From G965200765 sp965203865 (lineage in GTDB: Bacteria; Pseudomonadota; Gammaproteobacteria; Arenicellales; JAJDZL01), in contig OZ241916.1 of the NCBI GenBank assembly GCA_965203865.1, forward strand, positions 124,001-188,000: a DNA stretch of 64,000 bases, given 5' to 3'. The notes under the pieces are model-generated. The model was given only the letters and a program-made list of their open reading frames with translations. It searched no databases and had not been told where the DNA came from. A program made the translations under genes and the position numbers. Below are positions 55,585 through 63,481 of this stretch, piece after piece (position 1 is the stretch's first letter; each line of letters begins with the position of its first letter).

Positions 55585-55875
55585 TCACAGCAGTTGCTTT
55601 CTGGTTTTCGCCGCCTGCGCTTCGGCAATTCTTTTTCTGTTCACTCGTCCGAATGTCTGAACCTGTTCGGCTGGATCGTCTAGCATTTCCTGTTGCGAAA
55701 ATTCGTCGAGCTTGAAATCTTTCTTTTCCTTGCTGCTCATCGTATTCGCGAATGCTATTCTACTGGGCTTGTATTCCTCTATTTCCATGACTATGGCACC
55801 AAGTCTGCTTTTACCCATTCGCGCCTTGCGTTGAATTTCTGGTGAATATAGGCTTCGATTTTCCTGAAGTTTCAA
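55585..55875 (-). CDS. Small protein of unknown function, downstream of methyltransferase
   Basis: This open frame codes for up to 96 residues from a TTG; an ATG at residue 20 (MGKSRLGAIVMEIEEYKPS) is an alternative start. It is rich in charged residues and contains EIQRKARMGKSRLGA and a basic C-terminus (RVNRKRIAEAQAAKTRKQLL). I recognise no family. It follows the zinc-ribbon ORF by 21 bp and may belong with it and the methyltransferase, for instance as a part of a modification system or as a broken gene. Confidence 0.45.
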   Translation of the reverse strand: MKLQENRSLYSPEIQRKARMGKSRLGAIVMEIEEYKPSRIAFANTMSSKEKKDFKLDEFSQQEMLDDPAEQVQTFGRVNRKRIAEAQAAKTRKQLL

Positions 55876-55896
55876 GAAAATTGACTAAATCAAATT

Positions 55897-56088
55897 CTAT
55901 TTTAGGGTTCCTTTTATCCATTCGACTGCTCTTTTCAGCCTGCCGATATTGTCTTTGAAGTTCCCCATTCCTGTATTGCATTCGCTTCGTCTTGCAACAC
56001 TGCCGTCCTTGAGGTGCTGATTTTTTTCAAATGCTTCAATGCTCAAGATACGCTGGCACGCCTTGCAGCGTTTTTCCAAAGGTTCCAT
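55897..56088 (-). CDS. Small zinc-ribbon ORF resembling the N-terminus of HNH endonucleases
   Basis: The 63-residue product has CKACQRILSIEAFEKNQHLKDGSVARRSECN. This resembles the CxxC...F.kn....DG....C..C head that opens many HNH nucleases. The last pair is incomplete (one Cys only) and the HNH catalytic part is missing. It starts 3 bp after the methyltransferase stop, on the same strand. It may be the worn remains of the cognate endonuclease or a small DNA-binding partner. Confidence 0.45.
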   Translation of the reverse strand: MEPLEKRCKACQRILSIEAFEKNQHLKDGSVARRSECNTGMGNFKDNIGRLKRAVEWIKGTLK

Positions 56089-56091
56089 ATG

Positions 56092-56919
56092 TCAACCGAA
56101 AGAAAGATTTTGCTGGTTTGCTCTTTCCAATCGTTCTATTGCGATCTGGAAATACTTTTCGTTTATTTCGCTTCCCAGATACTCCCGTCCATGCGACTTT
56201 GCCATTACAGCAGTTGTGCCAGAACCAGTAAAAGGGTCGTACACAAGTTCGTTCGGATTGCTCCATGACACAATGTGATCTTCTGCCAACTTTTCAGGAA
56301 AAATCGCCGGGTGGGCAAATGCGATGGTGTCAGAGGCAGAGTGCCCTTTGCCAATCTTGTATTCCCAGACATTCGTTCTTCTGCCATGATTTTCATAGCC
56401 GGTGCGCTGGATTTTGAGCAATGTTCCATCGCTCAGTCTCTTGGTGCTTCTGTCGCCCTTTCTTGCATCCTTGTTTTGGCGATCTTTGATAAGATTGATT
56501 GTTTTCGGCAGTCCTTTGCTGAAAACGAACATGTATTCGAACGACTGCCAGTATGTCTTGTTGTTGCCGACAGCTCCTCTCGGCGGCTTCAGGTAGACCA
56601 TTGTGTCGAACAAGTTGAAGCCAATTTCCTTGAAATGGAGTGCCTGTCTAAACGATGTGCCAGACTCGTTGCCTTCAATTGTTTCGTCGCCGACAATCCA
56701 GACAACTACGCCGCCCTTTTTCACAACTCGCAGAAGCTCCAGACTGATTTCCCTGAATTCAATGAAAGAATTGCCTTCGTACTCTCGCATATTGTCATAG
56801 GGCGGGGAAGTCACGACCAAGTCTACGAAATTGTCTGGCATATTGGCCATAGTAGCAAGACAATTTTCGTTCAGGATTTGATTCAACTGCAGTCTCTTGC
56901 TTTTTCGACTATCTTTCAT
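56092..56919 (-). CDS. Site-specific DNA methyltransferase, beta class (N4-cytosine or N6-adenine)
   Basis: The 275-residue enzyme has the catalytic motif TSPPYDN (residues 37-43) before the SAM-binding motif DPFTGSGTT (about 227-235), the order of beta-class amino-methyltransferases. TSPPY is commonest in N4-cytosine enzymes. The region between them, about 130 residues, should read the target. The start is taken at the ATG at 56919; an open frame begins 42 bp upstream at a TTG. It heads a minus-strand group with two small ORFs, inserted between mutY and yggX. The recognition sequence is unknown. Confidence 0.88.
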   Translation of the reverse strand: MKDSRKSKRLQLNQILNENCLATMANMPDNFVDLVVTSPPYDNMREYEGNSFIEFREISLELLRVVKKGGVVVWIVGDETIEGNESGTSFRQALHFKEIGFNLFDTMVYLKPPRGAVGNNKTYWQSFEYMFVFSKGLPKTINLIKDRQNKDARKGDRSTKRLSDGTLLKIQRTGYENHGRRTNVWEYKIGKGHSASDTIAFAHPAIFPEKLAEDHIVSWSNPNELVYDPFTGSGTTAVMAKSHGREYLGSEINEKYFQIAIERLERANQQNLSFG

Positions 56920-57228
56920 CTGTAAAATGTCGGTTGCCTTCTGTTCTCTTGAATTATACAAACTATTTTCCAGTGAATAAGAAATGCATCTGGCATCATG
57001 TTCGACTGCCTGGATGCTTGTCCAGCTGGCTATTTCGCTTGCGCCCGTCGGCGCTGTCCACCGTCGAAAACGATCAGCCTAACCTTGTTGGTGCGGACTG
57101 GGGATGAGTGCTTTCTCTTTGACATTTCTGCTAATCTGATGCTTTATTGCATCGGATTTTTTTACTTGTTTGTCAAGTTATCCATATAAGTTCCAAATTT
57201 TTTGAACTCTGACGACAGTTGCTGATCG
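56920..57228. other. Intergenic region upstream of the methyltransferase, no gene seen
   Basis: About 310 bp lie between the methyltransferase start and direct-repeat copy 1. The stretch includes a TATAAT on the minus strand near 56950, a possible promoter -10 box without a good -35. Nothing else is recognisable. Confidence 0.4.
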
Positions 57229-57370
57229 AAACAAATTACACGCCACTTTACCACCAGTAAACACGGAAATTTTCACTGTATTGTTGTTCCCTTGATTGTA
57301 TAAGTCTTTTACAGCAAATCCAATTGCATGATTGAATGACTTGGTTAATTGGGACTGCTATGAGTAGAAG
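57229..57370. repeat. 142-bp direct repeat, copy 1 (includes a duplicate of the mutY tail)
   Basis: This stretch matches 59794-59934 with one inserted A and two substitutions. Its right end repeats the last eight codons of mutY (STHSRPN and stop). No gene is attached to this copy. With copy 2 it encloses the 2.4-kb small-gene cassette. Confidence 0.95.
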
Positions 57371-57562
57371 TTTCTTTCATAGCGATATCTATTTCTGCCT
57401 ATAGTATCCTGAATTTAGATAGTTTGTGAATAAAGTTATTATAATACGACAGATATTGTCATATATTATATAAATTGCATCAAATTCCTCTTGCCATTTA
57501 TAGTCAATTCAATTATAAAGATTGTAGATGGTGTATGTACCAGGATTGTGGAGGAATCAGTA

Positions 57563-57622
57563 ATGAAGAGAATGATTGCAGTTGCGGCTCTGGCGAGCGC
57601 AGGTTGGCTACACGGATATTGA
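57563..57622 (+). pseudogene. Short secreted-type ORF, truncated by frame loss
   Basis: A strong GGAGG ribosome site precedes ATG and the sequence MKRMIAVAALASAGWLHGY, a signal-peptide-like start that ends at a TGA. Shifting frame after ASA continues as VGYTDIDISHCGAETAIFFG, then YNHECGKAR and a stop, which looks like real protein. The gene is therefore either broken by a one-base change or misread at that point. Confidence 0.45.
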
Positions 57623-57711
57623 CATCAGCCACTGCGGTGCCGAGACTGCGATATTCTTCGGTTACAATCACGAGTGTGGCAAGGCAAGATGAACGAGCAG
57701 GGGTGCATACA

Positions 57712-58224
57712 ATGAAGAAGAAAGAACTGATGAGCACAGAGAAGCGGCTGCACTTCCTAGAAAGTGACCTGAAGCAGCTGGATCACGACGATCACCGCAT
57801 TACGCAGCTGGTTGTCAGTGTGCTGGACATCAAGGAGCATCTGGGTTTCAAGTCGTCTAGGCCCCGTGAAAAGAATGGTAAGATGATCCATAAGGCGAAG
57901 AACTGGTTCAACAACGAAATTTGGTCGGCGAAGTTGATAGTGGAGATGTGGTCAGACGGTGAGGTGTTCATATCCGGTACCTCCGAGAAGCGCCCCCCAG
58001 CCGGACGACTGCAAGCCCAAGAGCATAGACGAGGTGGCGGACTTGCTGGCGAACTCCATGAAGATGTTGCGCTCATACGCGAAGCGGATGTCGTGTCTGC
58101 CGCGGGAGAAGAAGTAGTGAGCTGGCTGGAGAAGATTGACTTCTGGGTGCATCGCATTGACCCCGAGTGGGCGCACGACAACGGCTACAAGGGGTTCTGC
58201 TATACCACTACACATAGTTCTTGA
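57712..58224 (+). CDS. Unknown protein, reading frame probably shifted at a C6 run
   Basis: From the ATG at 57712 the frame reads MKKKELMSTEKRLHFLESDL, then a helical charged region and IVEMWSDGEVFISGTSEKRPP. After the C6 run at 57993-57998 the open frame becomes arginine/glycine-rich and unnatural. A neighbouring frame reads DDCKPKSIDEVADLLANSMK then MLRSYAKRMSCLPREKK and stops at 58117. The true product may be about 130 residues in that second frame. A GTG overlapping this stop opens a further short frame to 58224 (SWLEKIDFWVHRIDPEW). No family is recognised. Confidence 0.45.
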   Translation: MKKKELMSTEKRLHFLESDLKQLDHDDHRITQLVVSVLDIKEHLGFKSSRPREKNGKMIHKAKNWFNNEIWSAKLIVEMWSDGEVFISGTSEKRPPAGRLQAQEHRRGGGLAGELHEDVALIREADVVSAAGEEVVSWLEKIDFWVHRIDPEWAHDNGYKGFCYTTTHSS

Positions 58225-58227
58225 GCT

Positions 58228-58383
58228 ATGCCTTTGAAACGTTCAATTGAGCGCTGTAACCGAAATTTAGCGTTGCAAGAGCAAAAATTGTCTTCGGATA
58301 CTCATGTTTTGGAGTCAATGCGAATTGAAGGAGACATCCCTGTTGATTTGCTCATCCACGATAGTCAGCGATTTTTTCATTAG
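58228..58383 (+). CDS. Small hypothetical protein (51 aa)
   Basis: An ATG-started frame of 51 codons (MPLKRSIERCNRNLALQEQK then LSSDTHVLES) fills the space between the shifted ORF and the secreted-protein gene. It is basic at the start and acidic later. No clear ribosome site or family is seen, so it may be chance. Confidence 0.3.
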   Translation: MPLKRSIERCNRNLALQEQKLSSDTHVLESMRIEGDIPVDLLIHDSQRFFH

Positions 58384-58499
58384 TTATGACCAACGAGCAC
58401 TTACGCATGGTATTCATAAGTACCCTGCAAAATTTTTCCGGAATTATCAATCACTTTATTAAAGTGCCAAGAAAAGAACGAATTACGGTGGAAATAATC

Positions 58500-59066
58500 A
58501 TGAATAAACTAATTGCAATAATGACACTTGCGGTGGTGCTCATGCCTGCCGCAGTGCTTGGAAAGAGCCTGGAGGCAGAATTCATGTTGGAGCTCCGATC
58601 AGCGCTGGATGCCAAATACACAGATTTCCATGAGGACTTTCCGGGGGGCAGATATCATCTAGGCTCGCAGCAGTTCTTTCTTGACAGGTCGCTTATACTA
58701 CCGACCGCTTCGAGAGACGACCGGGAGATACAAAACGATTATTCAATGGATGAAATAATACAGATGATGCTCATGTTCGCGCAGCTGGACATGGAGGCGA
58801 GCGCCTTCTACGATGTGCTGAACAAGTTTCGTGCCAAGGATAAGGAGGCGACCGACAGGATAATACAGTCAAATACAATGCTAAGCAACGCCTACAGAGT
58901 TTCAACCGCATACATTGCTGCAATCTTCCATCATGAGCAGGACGGTGTACGGCTCAAGAGTATTGCGTCCAAGAACATGAAGCTGAGAAGAATGGACCTT
59001 CTCTTAACGAAAAGTACAGACGAAATCGTCCGGTTAATGAACAAATGGGGACACCGTTTTCAGTAG
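58500..59066 (+). CDS. Exported protein of unknown function
   Basis: The 188-residue product starts at the ATG at 58500 and has a signal peptide (MNKLIAIMTLAVVLMPAAVLG, cleaved near residue 21). The mature part is mostly helical: EAEFMLELRSALDAKYTDFH, SMDEIIQMMLMFAQLDMEAS and a basic end KSIASKNMKLRRMDLLLTK. I recognise no family. An upstream open frame from 58386 lacks a better start. It is the first of three closely spaced plus-strand genes in the cassette between the direct repeats. Confidence 0.6.
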   Translation: MNKLIAIMTLAVVLMPAAVLGKSLEAEFMLELRSALDAKYTDFHEDFPGGRYHLGSQQFFLDRSLILPTASRDDREIQNDYSMDEIIQMMLMFAQLDMEASAFYDVLNKFRAKDKEATDRIIQSNTMLSNAYRVSTAYIAAIFHHEQDGVRLKSIASKNMKLRRMDLLLTKSTDEIVRLMNKWGHRFQ

Positions 59067-59102
59067 CAACTTAGTAAATAAATCATGAAAAGGTGAATTG
59101 CA

Positions 59103-59249
59103 ATGAACAAGAAAGCAGAAGAGCACAACACAGAAAACGAGCTCGTGGAAGAAAGGGATCTCGAATGGATCAACGGCGTTCCCTCCAACATCACCCTAGC
59201 GAGTGAAAGGTTTACCCGCATCTGCTTGAAAAACATGAGTAACGAATAG
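59103..59249 (+). CDS. Small acidic protein (48 aa) upstream of the nuclease-like gene
   Basis: The frame reads MNKKAEEHNTENELVEERDL then EWINGVPSNITLASERFTRICLKNMSNE, with an AGGTG ribosome site before the ATG. It lies 36 bp after the exported-protein gene and ends 3 bp before the nuclease-like gene. A small acidic protein encoded just ahead of a nuclease could be an antidote or partner, but no family is recognised. Confidence 0.45.
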   Translation: MNKKAEEHNTENELVEERDLEWINGVPSNITLASERFTRICLKNMSNE

Positions 59250-59252
59250 AAG

Positions 59253-59783
59253 ATGACTATATCATCACCCTCAAAAGACCTTGAATTTCTTGAACAAGAC
59301 TTGGGCAAGTTAAATGCGGCAAAAGAATTTGCAAATGAAAGTCGCTTGCTGGGTGCCCTGCTGTCAAGAGGATATAACGCTTCAAGGGTTAACTTTCCTC
59401 ATTCAACCTATGACATCATAGTTGAAGTCGAACAGGACGAAATTAGCGATATCATTCGAGTGCAAGTGAAAACAGTTTCACAATCAGGAAGTATCAGTTT
59501 TGTCGGCGGAATTAGGAGCGGGATTGATCGTTCCTGTAAATCTTCTGAAAAAGAGTATGTTCAGAGTACAAATACATCCGATGTAATAGTAGGGGTCCTA
59601 GTGAGCGGAGACAATGGCGAATCTCGAATTGATTATTACTTCGTACCCACAATATATGTTGAACATATTAATCAAAAGAGTAAATCAGCAAATCTACTCG
59701 AAGATACAAAAAATAATTGGACACTATTTAAAAATTGCAAAAATCGAAGTTTTGTATCGGATTTTTTTGAGCTCGGAATATAG
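59253..59783 (+). CDS. PD-(D/E)XK nuclease-like protein
   Basis: The 176-residue protein has the order of a PD-(D/E)XK core: a helix with E (AAKEFANESRLLGALLSRGY, residues 22-41), then D54 in YDIIVEVE, then Q-x-K in RVQVKTVS (Q71, K73). This matches the intron-endonuclease/restriction-like group with a QVKT motif. It should cut DNA, or have derived from such an enzyme. It is the last gene of the cassette and lies 10 bp before direct-repeat copy 2. It could be a restriction enzyme, with the methyltransferase 2.3 kb away as partner, or a stand-alone defence nuclease. Confidence 0.65.
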   Translation: MTISSPSKDLEFLEQDLGKLNAAKEFANESRLLGALLSRGYNASRVNFPHSTYDIIVEVEQDEISDIIRVQVKTVSQSGSISFVGGIRSGIDRSCKSSEKEYVQSTNTSDVIVGVLVSGDNGESRIDYYFVPTIYVEHINQKSKSANLLEDTKNNWTLFKNCKNRSFVSDFFELGI

Positions 59784-59793
59784 TTACCGATTT

Positions 59794-59934
59794 AAACAAA
59801 TTACACGCCACTTTACCACCAGTAAACACGGAAATTTTCACTGTATTGTTGTTCCCTTGATTGTATAAGTCTTTTACAGCAAATCCAATTGCATGATTGA
59901 TGACTTGATTAATTGGGTCTGCTATGAGTAGAAG
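59794..59934. repeat. 141-bp direct repeat, copy 2 (overlaps the mutY 3' end)
   Basis: This copy matches 57229-57370 and covers the last eight codons and stop of mutY plus 115 bp after it. The codons it supplies lie beyond the usual C-terminal end of MutY, so the repeat appears to have arrived with the insertion and given mutY a new tail. Confidence 0.95.
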
Positions 59935-61000
59935 GTTCAGTTAGTTTGTTCACAAATTTTGAAACCGGCGCAGGAATACCCATTTTCAATACATTGCTTA
60001 ATCTGATGAATTTCACATCTTTGGATTTACCGACGAAATTGTCAATAGACAGCAATTGCGCGGGCTGAGGACAAATATCAAGTGTGAAATGGGAAAACTG
60101 ATGCCGATGCAAGTCCCACGGTGGCCGAAGTTGAATTTTCATGGCATAGGTTTCTACGAACCAATGTTCCAGATGCTCTGGCTTGCCCGAATACTCGGGG
60201 AAGCTCCATAGTCCGCCCCATATACCGTTCAAAGGACGTTTCTCAAGCAATATTTCCTTGTCATCATTCACCACCATAATCATTGCAACGCTCTTGGAAG
60301 GAATTTTACTCGCGCCAGAGGAAACTGGATAGTTTGCAATGACGTTTTTACCAAAGGCACAGCAAAATTCTGATACTGGGCACAATTCACAATGTGGTTT
60401 CCTAGGCAAGCAAACTGTAGCGCCAAGATCCATAATCGCCTGGGTAAAACTGGCGGACTGAACGTCTTCAGGTGTGTGAGCTTCCGCGATTTTCCAAAGT
60501 GTTTTTTCCCGTACTGAAATTGATTCTCCGTCAACACAGTACAGTCGGGAGTATACGCGTTTGGCGTTGCCATCCAGAATTGGTTTTGGAATATCCAGCG
60601 CAAGCGAGCAAATCGCTCCTGCAGTTGATTTTCCGATCCCCGGCAAACTGACAATTTCATCAAAGGTGCGAGGAAATTGTCCATTGTGTTTTTCTCTAAT
60701 TATCTGGGCCGCCGCATGAAGATTTCGAGCGCGAGTATAGAATCCAAGTCCCGCCCAGTGGGACAGCACATGGTCCAGAGATGCCTGGGAAAGTTTGGCT
60801 GCGCTTGGAAATGATTGAATGAATCGCTCAAAGTAGGGAATCACCGTCTGCACGCGAGTCTGCTGGAGCATAATTTCGGATACCCAGACAAGATACGGGT
60901 CTTTCAGGCCGAGCCATGGAAGATTTCTTGCCGGCTTCTCTTTCTGCCAGTTTGTCAGGTGAGTATTGATTTCAATTTTCGGTAAATTCAATTCAGCCAT
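59909..61000 (-). CDS. mutY: A/G-specific adenine glycosylase MutY
   Basis: The 363-residue enzyme removes adenine paired with 8-oxoguanine. It has the catalytic region VSEIMLQQTRVQTVIPYF, the helix-hairpin-helix LPGIGKSTAGAICSLAL with catalytic Asp in ILDGNAKR, and the 4Fe-4S cysteines C-x6-C-x2-C-x5-C in CLPRKPHCELCPVSEFC. A C-terminal NUDIX-like domain follows. Relatives end soon after a block like GIPAPVSKFVNKL; here TEPSTHSRPN is added, most of it from the 142-bp repeat. It is divergent from xth. Confidence 0.96.
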   Translation of the reverse strand: MAELNLPKIEINTHLTNWQKEKPARNLPWLGLKDPYLVWVSEIMLQQTRVQTVIPYFERFIQSFPSAAKLSQASLDHVLSHWAGLGFYTRARNLHAAAQIIREKHNGQFPRTFDEIVSLPGIGKSTAGAICSLALDIPKPILDGNAKRVYSRLYCVDGESISVREKTLWKIAEAHTPEDVQSASFTQAIMDLGATVCLPRKPHCELCPVSEFCCAFGKNVIANYPVSSGASKIPSKSVAMIMVVNDDKEILLEKRPLNGIWGGLWSFPEYSGKPEHLEHWFVETYAMKIQLRPPWDLHRHQFSHFTLDICPQPAQLLSIDNFVGKSKDVKFIRLSNVLKMGIPAPVSKFVNKLTEPSTHSRPN

Positions 61001-61082
61001 CCCAAATAAATGTGAACCGGATTTTCAAATCAATATACTTGATTCTTTATACAGAGATAGATATCCATGGAGTTTGAGATCA

Positions 61083-61859
61083 ATGAAAGTTACTGCATTC
61101 AATGCAAATGGAATTCGTTCCGCAGCCCGTAAAGGATTTTTCGAGTGGATGGCGCATGCCAGTCCGGATGTCGTTTGTATTCAGGAGCTGAAGGCGCAGC
61201 AAGACCAGCTGACTGATTCAGTGTTTAACCCGAAAGGATTTTCCTGCTATTTTGATTTTGCACAGAAGAAAGGCTATAGCGGCGTTGCCCTTTACTCCAG
61301 GGTTGAGCCCCAAAAGGTTCAGACCGGACTGGGATGGGATGAATTTGATTCGGAAGGCAGGTTTATCAGAGCAGATTTCAAAGAAGTTTCAATCATTTCC
61401 ATATACATGCCCTCTGGAACCAGTTCCGACGAACGCCAGAAGTTCAAAGAAGAGGTCATGGCAAGGTTTAAACCAATACTGATCAACTATATGCAAGAAT
61501 CGCGCAGTTTTGTAATTTGCGGTGATTTTAATATTGCGCACAAACCCATTGATATTCGAAACTGGAAAAGCAATCGAAATCAATCTGGATTTTTGCCCAA
61601 TGAGCGCGCATGGATGGACTGGCTGTTCGGTACGATTGGATATACCGACGCATTTCGAGTAGTCGATTCAAGGCCCAGTCAATATACCTGGTGGTCCAAC
61701 AGGGGCCAGGCTTATGAAAACAATGTAGGATGGCGGCTTGACTATCAGATTGCCACGCCGGATTTGCGTGACCGAGTGCAAGGAGCAAGAATCTTTAAAG
61801 AGCAAAAATTCTCCGACCACGCACCGCTTACCATTGACTATCAACTGGAGCTTTCTTGA
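61083..61859 (+). CDS. xthA: Exodeoxyribonuclease III
   Basis: The 258-residue AP endonuclease/exonuclease of base-excision repair begins MKVTAFNANGIRSAARKGFFEWM. It contains the catalytic blocks DVVCIQELKAQ, ICGDFNIAHKPIDIRNWK, and VGWRLDYQIATPDLRDRV with the final SDHAPLTIDY. The ATG at 61083 is used because the long upstream frame has no resemblance to the family. It is divergent from mutY, another base-repair enzyme, and its 3' end overlaps ampG by 19 bp. Confidence 0.95.
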   Translation: MKVTAFNANGIRSAARKGFFEWMAHASPDVVCIQELKAQQDQLTDSVFNPKGFSCYFDFAQKKGYSGVALYSRVEPQKVQTGLGWDEFDSEGRFIRADFKEVSIISIYMPSGTSSDERQKFKEEVMARFKPILINYMQESRSFVICGDFNIAHKPIDIRNWKSNRNQSGFLPNERAWMDWLFGTIGYTDAFRVVDSRPSQYTWWSNRGQAYENNVGWRLDYQIATPDLRDRVQGARIFKEQKFSDHAPLTIDYQLELS

Positions 61860-63424
61860 TCTTTCGCTACTGAGTCAGTCAAACTGAGTCTGTGTACCCA
61901 GACAATCACTGCAATTACTGGCACTCCAATTAATGCCGTACAAACAAAGAACCATTCATAACCGATGTTGTTAACCATGGTTCCGGAATAGCCGGCGATA
62001 AATTTTGGAATCAGAAGCATGATTGAGGTAAAGATCGCATACTGCATGGCAGTGAAATTGATGCTGGTCAAACTGGACAGATAGGCTACAAATGCTGCCG
62101 ATGCCACGCCTGCGCTCAAGCTGTCAGCAACGACAACAACAAGAAGCAACGCTTCGACAGGGTTGCTGGCTAGCCAGACAAACAGCAAATTGGATGCAGG
62201 AGCAAGCAGGGCTCCGAGTAGCAGGGTGCGCATTACACCGAACCGGAGCGCGAGAATACCGCCGAGCAAGCCGCCAATCAAGGAAGCGATTAATCCCCAG
62301 AGTTTCGAGAATTCCGCAATTTGGGATTTTGTAAATCCGATATCAAGATAGAAAACGTTGGCAATCACTCCAAGCACGATATCAGAAATTCGATAGGTTC
62401 CAACCAATAGCAGAATTACGAGTGCTGCTTGACCGTATCGGGTGAAAAAATCTGTTACGGGACTGAGGTATGTCTCTCGTACATGCTCCAGTTCCGCCAC
62501 TCGCAGCATGATAAGAAAATATGCTACAGCACCACCCAAGGCAATGGAAAACACCATGCGACTGCTTTCAATAAGAAACCCCGCAGACTTGGCATTGAAG
62601 CCCCAGGAATCGGTAATATACGCTTTTGCAGAAGTTGCCAGGTCGGCAGTCATCCAGAATCCGCCTGCAAATGCAACTAGCCCCAGGATAAATACGATGA
62701 AAAATCGCATATAGTCGGATACATTCCTGAAAGTTCCTTGTTTTAAATCTGTTGTAGCCGGTTCCGGGTTCAGGAGCGTAGTGACAATACCAACCAGCAT
62801 AAAGCAGGCCATTACCCTGTAAACCCATGCCCAGGCACTGTAGTTATATTCACCGCCGCCCAGAATATCCGCCATCCAGAGTGCGCCGGCACCGGCAATA
62901 ACCATGCCAATTCGGTAGCCTGCTATATATGTGGCAGACAGCATGGACTGCATCTCTGGAGGAGCAGATTCAATACGATATGCGTCGATTACGATGTCCT
63001 GCGTAGCTGAGGAAAAACCGATGCAAATTGCCCCGATTACCGTCATGAGCAGCAAGTCGGACGCGGGGTCGAAGCTGGCGGTCCAAAGCAAGCTGAGTGC
63101 AAGTGCAATTTGAGAAACCAGCAGCCATGCCCGTCTTCGCCCCATGATACGTGTAAGTATCGGTACGGGCAGTCGATCAATTACAGGTGCCCAGACGAAC
63201 TTGAATGAATACCCCAAGGCTGCCCAGCTGAAGAAAGTTACAGTGGCGCGGTCGATTCCAGCCTCCCGTAGCCAAACAGACAATGTTCCGAATACAAGCA
63301 GAAGCGGCAACCCTGCTGAAAATCCAAGAAAAAGCATGCATATTGCACGCGGATTCGTGAGACTACGTATTGAGTCCTTCAGGTTTTGGGGGCCGCTGGC
63401 GCTCCCCTTGAGCAGGTCAATCAC
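61841..63424 (-). CDS. ampG: Muropeptide MFS transporter AmpG
   Basis: The 527-residue transporter has about twelve to fourteen hydrophobic helices. It has the AmpG opening MLFLGFSAGLPLLLVFGTLSVWLREAGIDRATVTFFSWAALGYSFKFVWAPVIDRLP and GRRRAWLLVSQ. AmpG imports anhydro-muropeptides for cell-wall recycling and so influences AmpC-type beta-lactamase induction where present. It is convergent with xth and next to yggT. Confidence 0.92.
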   Translation of the reverse strand: MIDLLKGSASGPQNLKDSIRSLTNPRAICMLFLGFSAGLPLLLVFGTLSVWLREAGIDRATVTFFSWAALGYSFKFVWAPVIDRLPVPILTRIMGRRRAWLLVSQIALALSLLWTASFDPASDLLLMTVIGAICIGFSSATQDIVIDAYRIESAPPEMQSMLSATYIAGYRIGMVIAGAGALWMADILGGGEYNYSAWAWVYRVMACFMLVGIVTTLLNPEPATTDLKQGTFRNVSDYMRFFIVFILGLVAFAGGFWMTADLATSAKAYITDSWGFNAKSAGFLIESSRMVFSIALGGAVAYFLIMLRVAELEHVRETYLSPVTDFFTRYGQAALVILLLVGTYRISDIVLGVIANVFYLDIGFTKSQIAEFSKLWGLIASLIGGLLGGILALRFGVMRTLLLGALLAPASNLLFVWLASNPVEALLLVVVVADSLSAGVASAAFVAYLSSLTSINFTAMQYAIFTSIMLLIPKFIAGYSGTMVNNIGYEWFFVCTALIGVPVIAVIVWVHRLSLTDSVAKDQESSS

Positions 63425-63481
63425 AAGTTTCAGTGCCTGAGGTCAAGCTCCGAAGCACTAGTTTTGGCAGTCCGCATTTCA

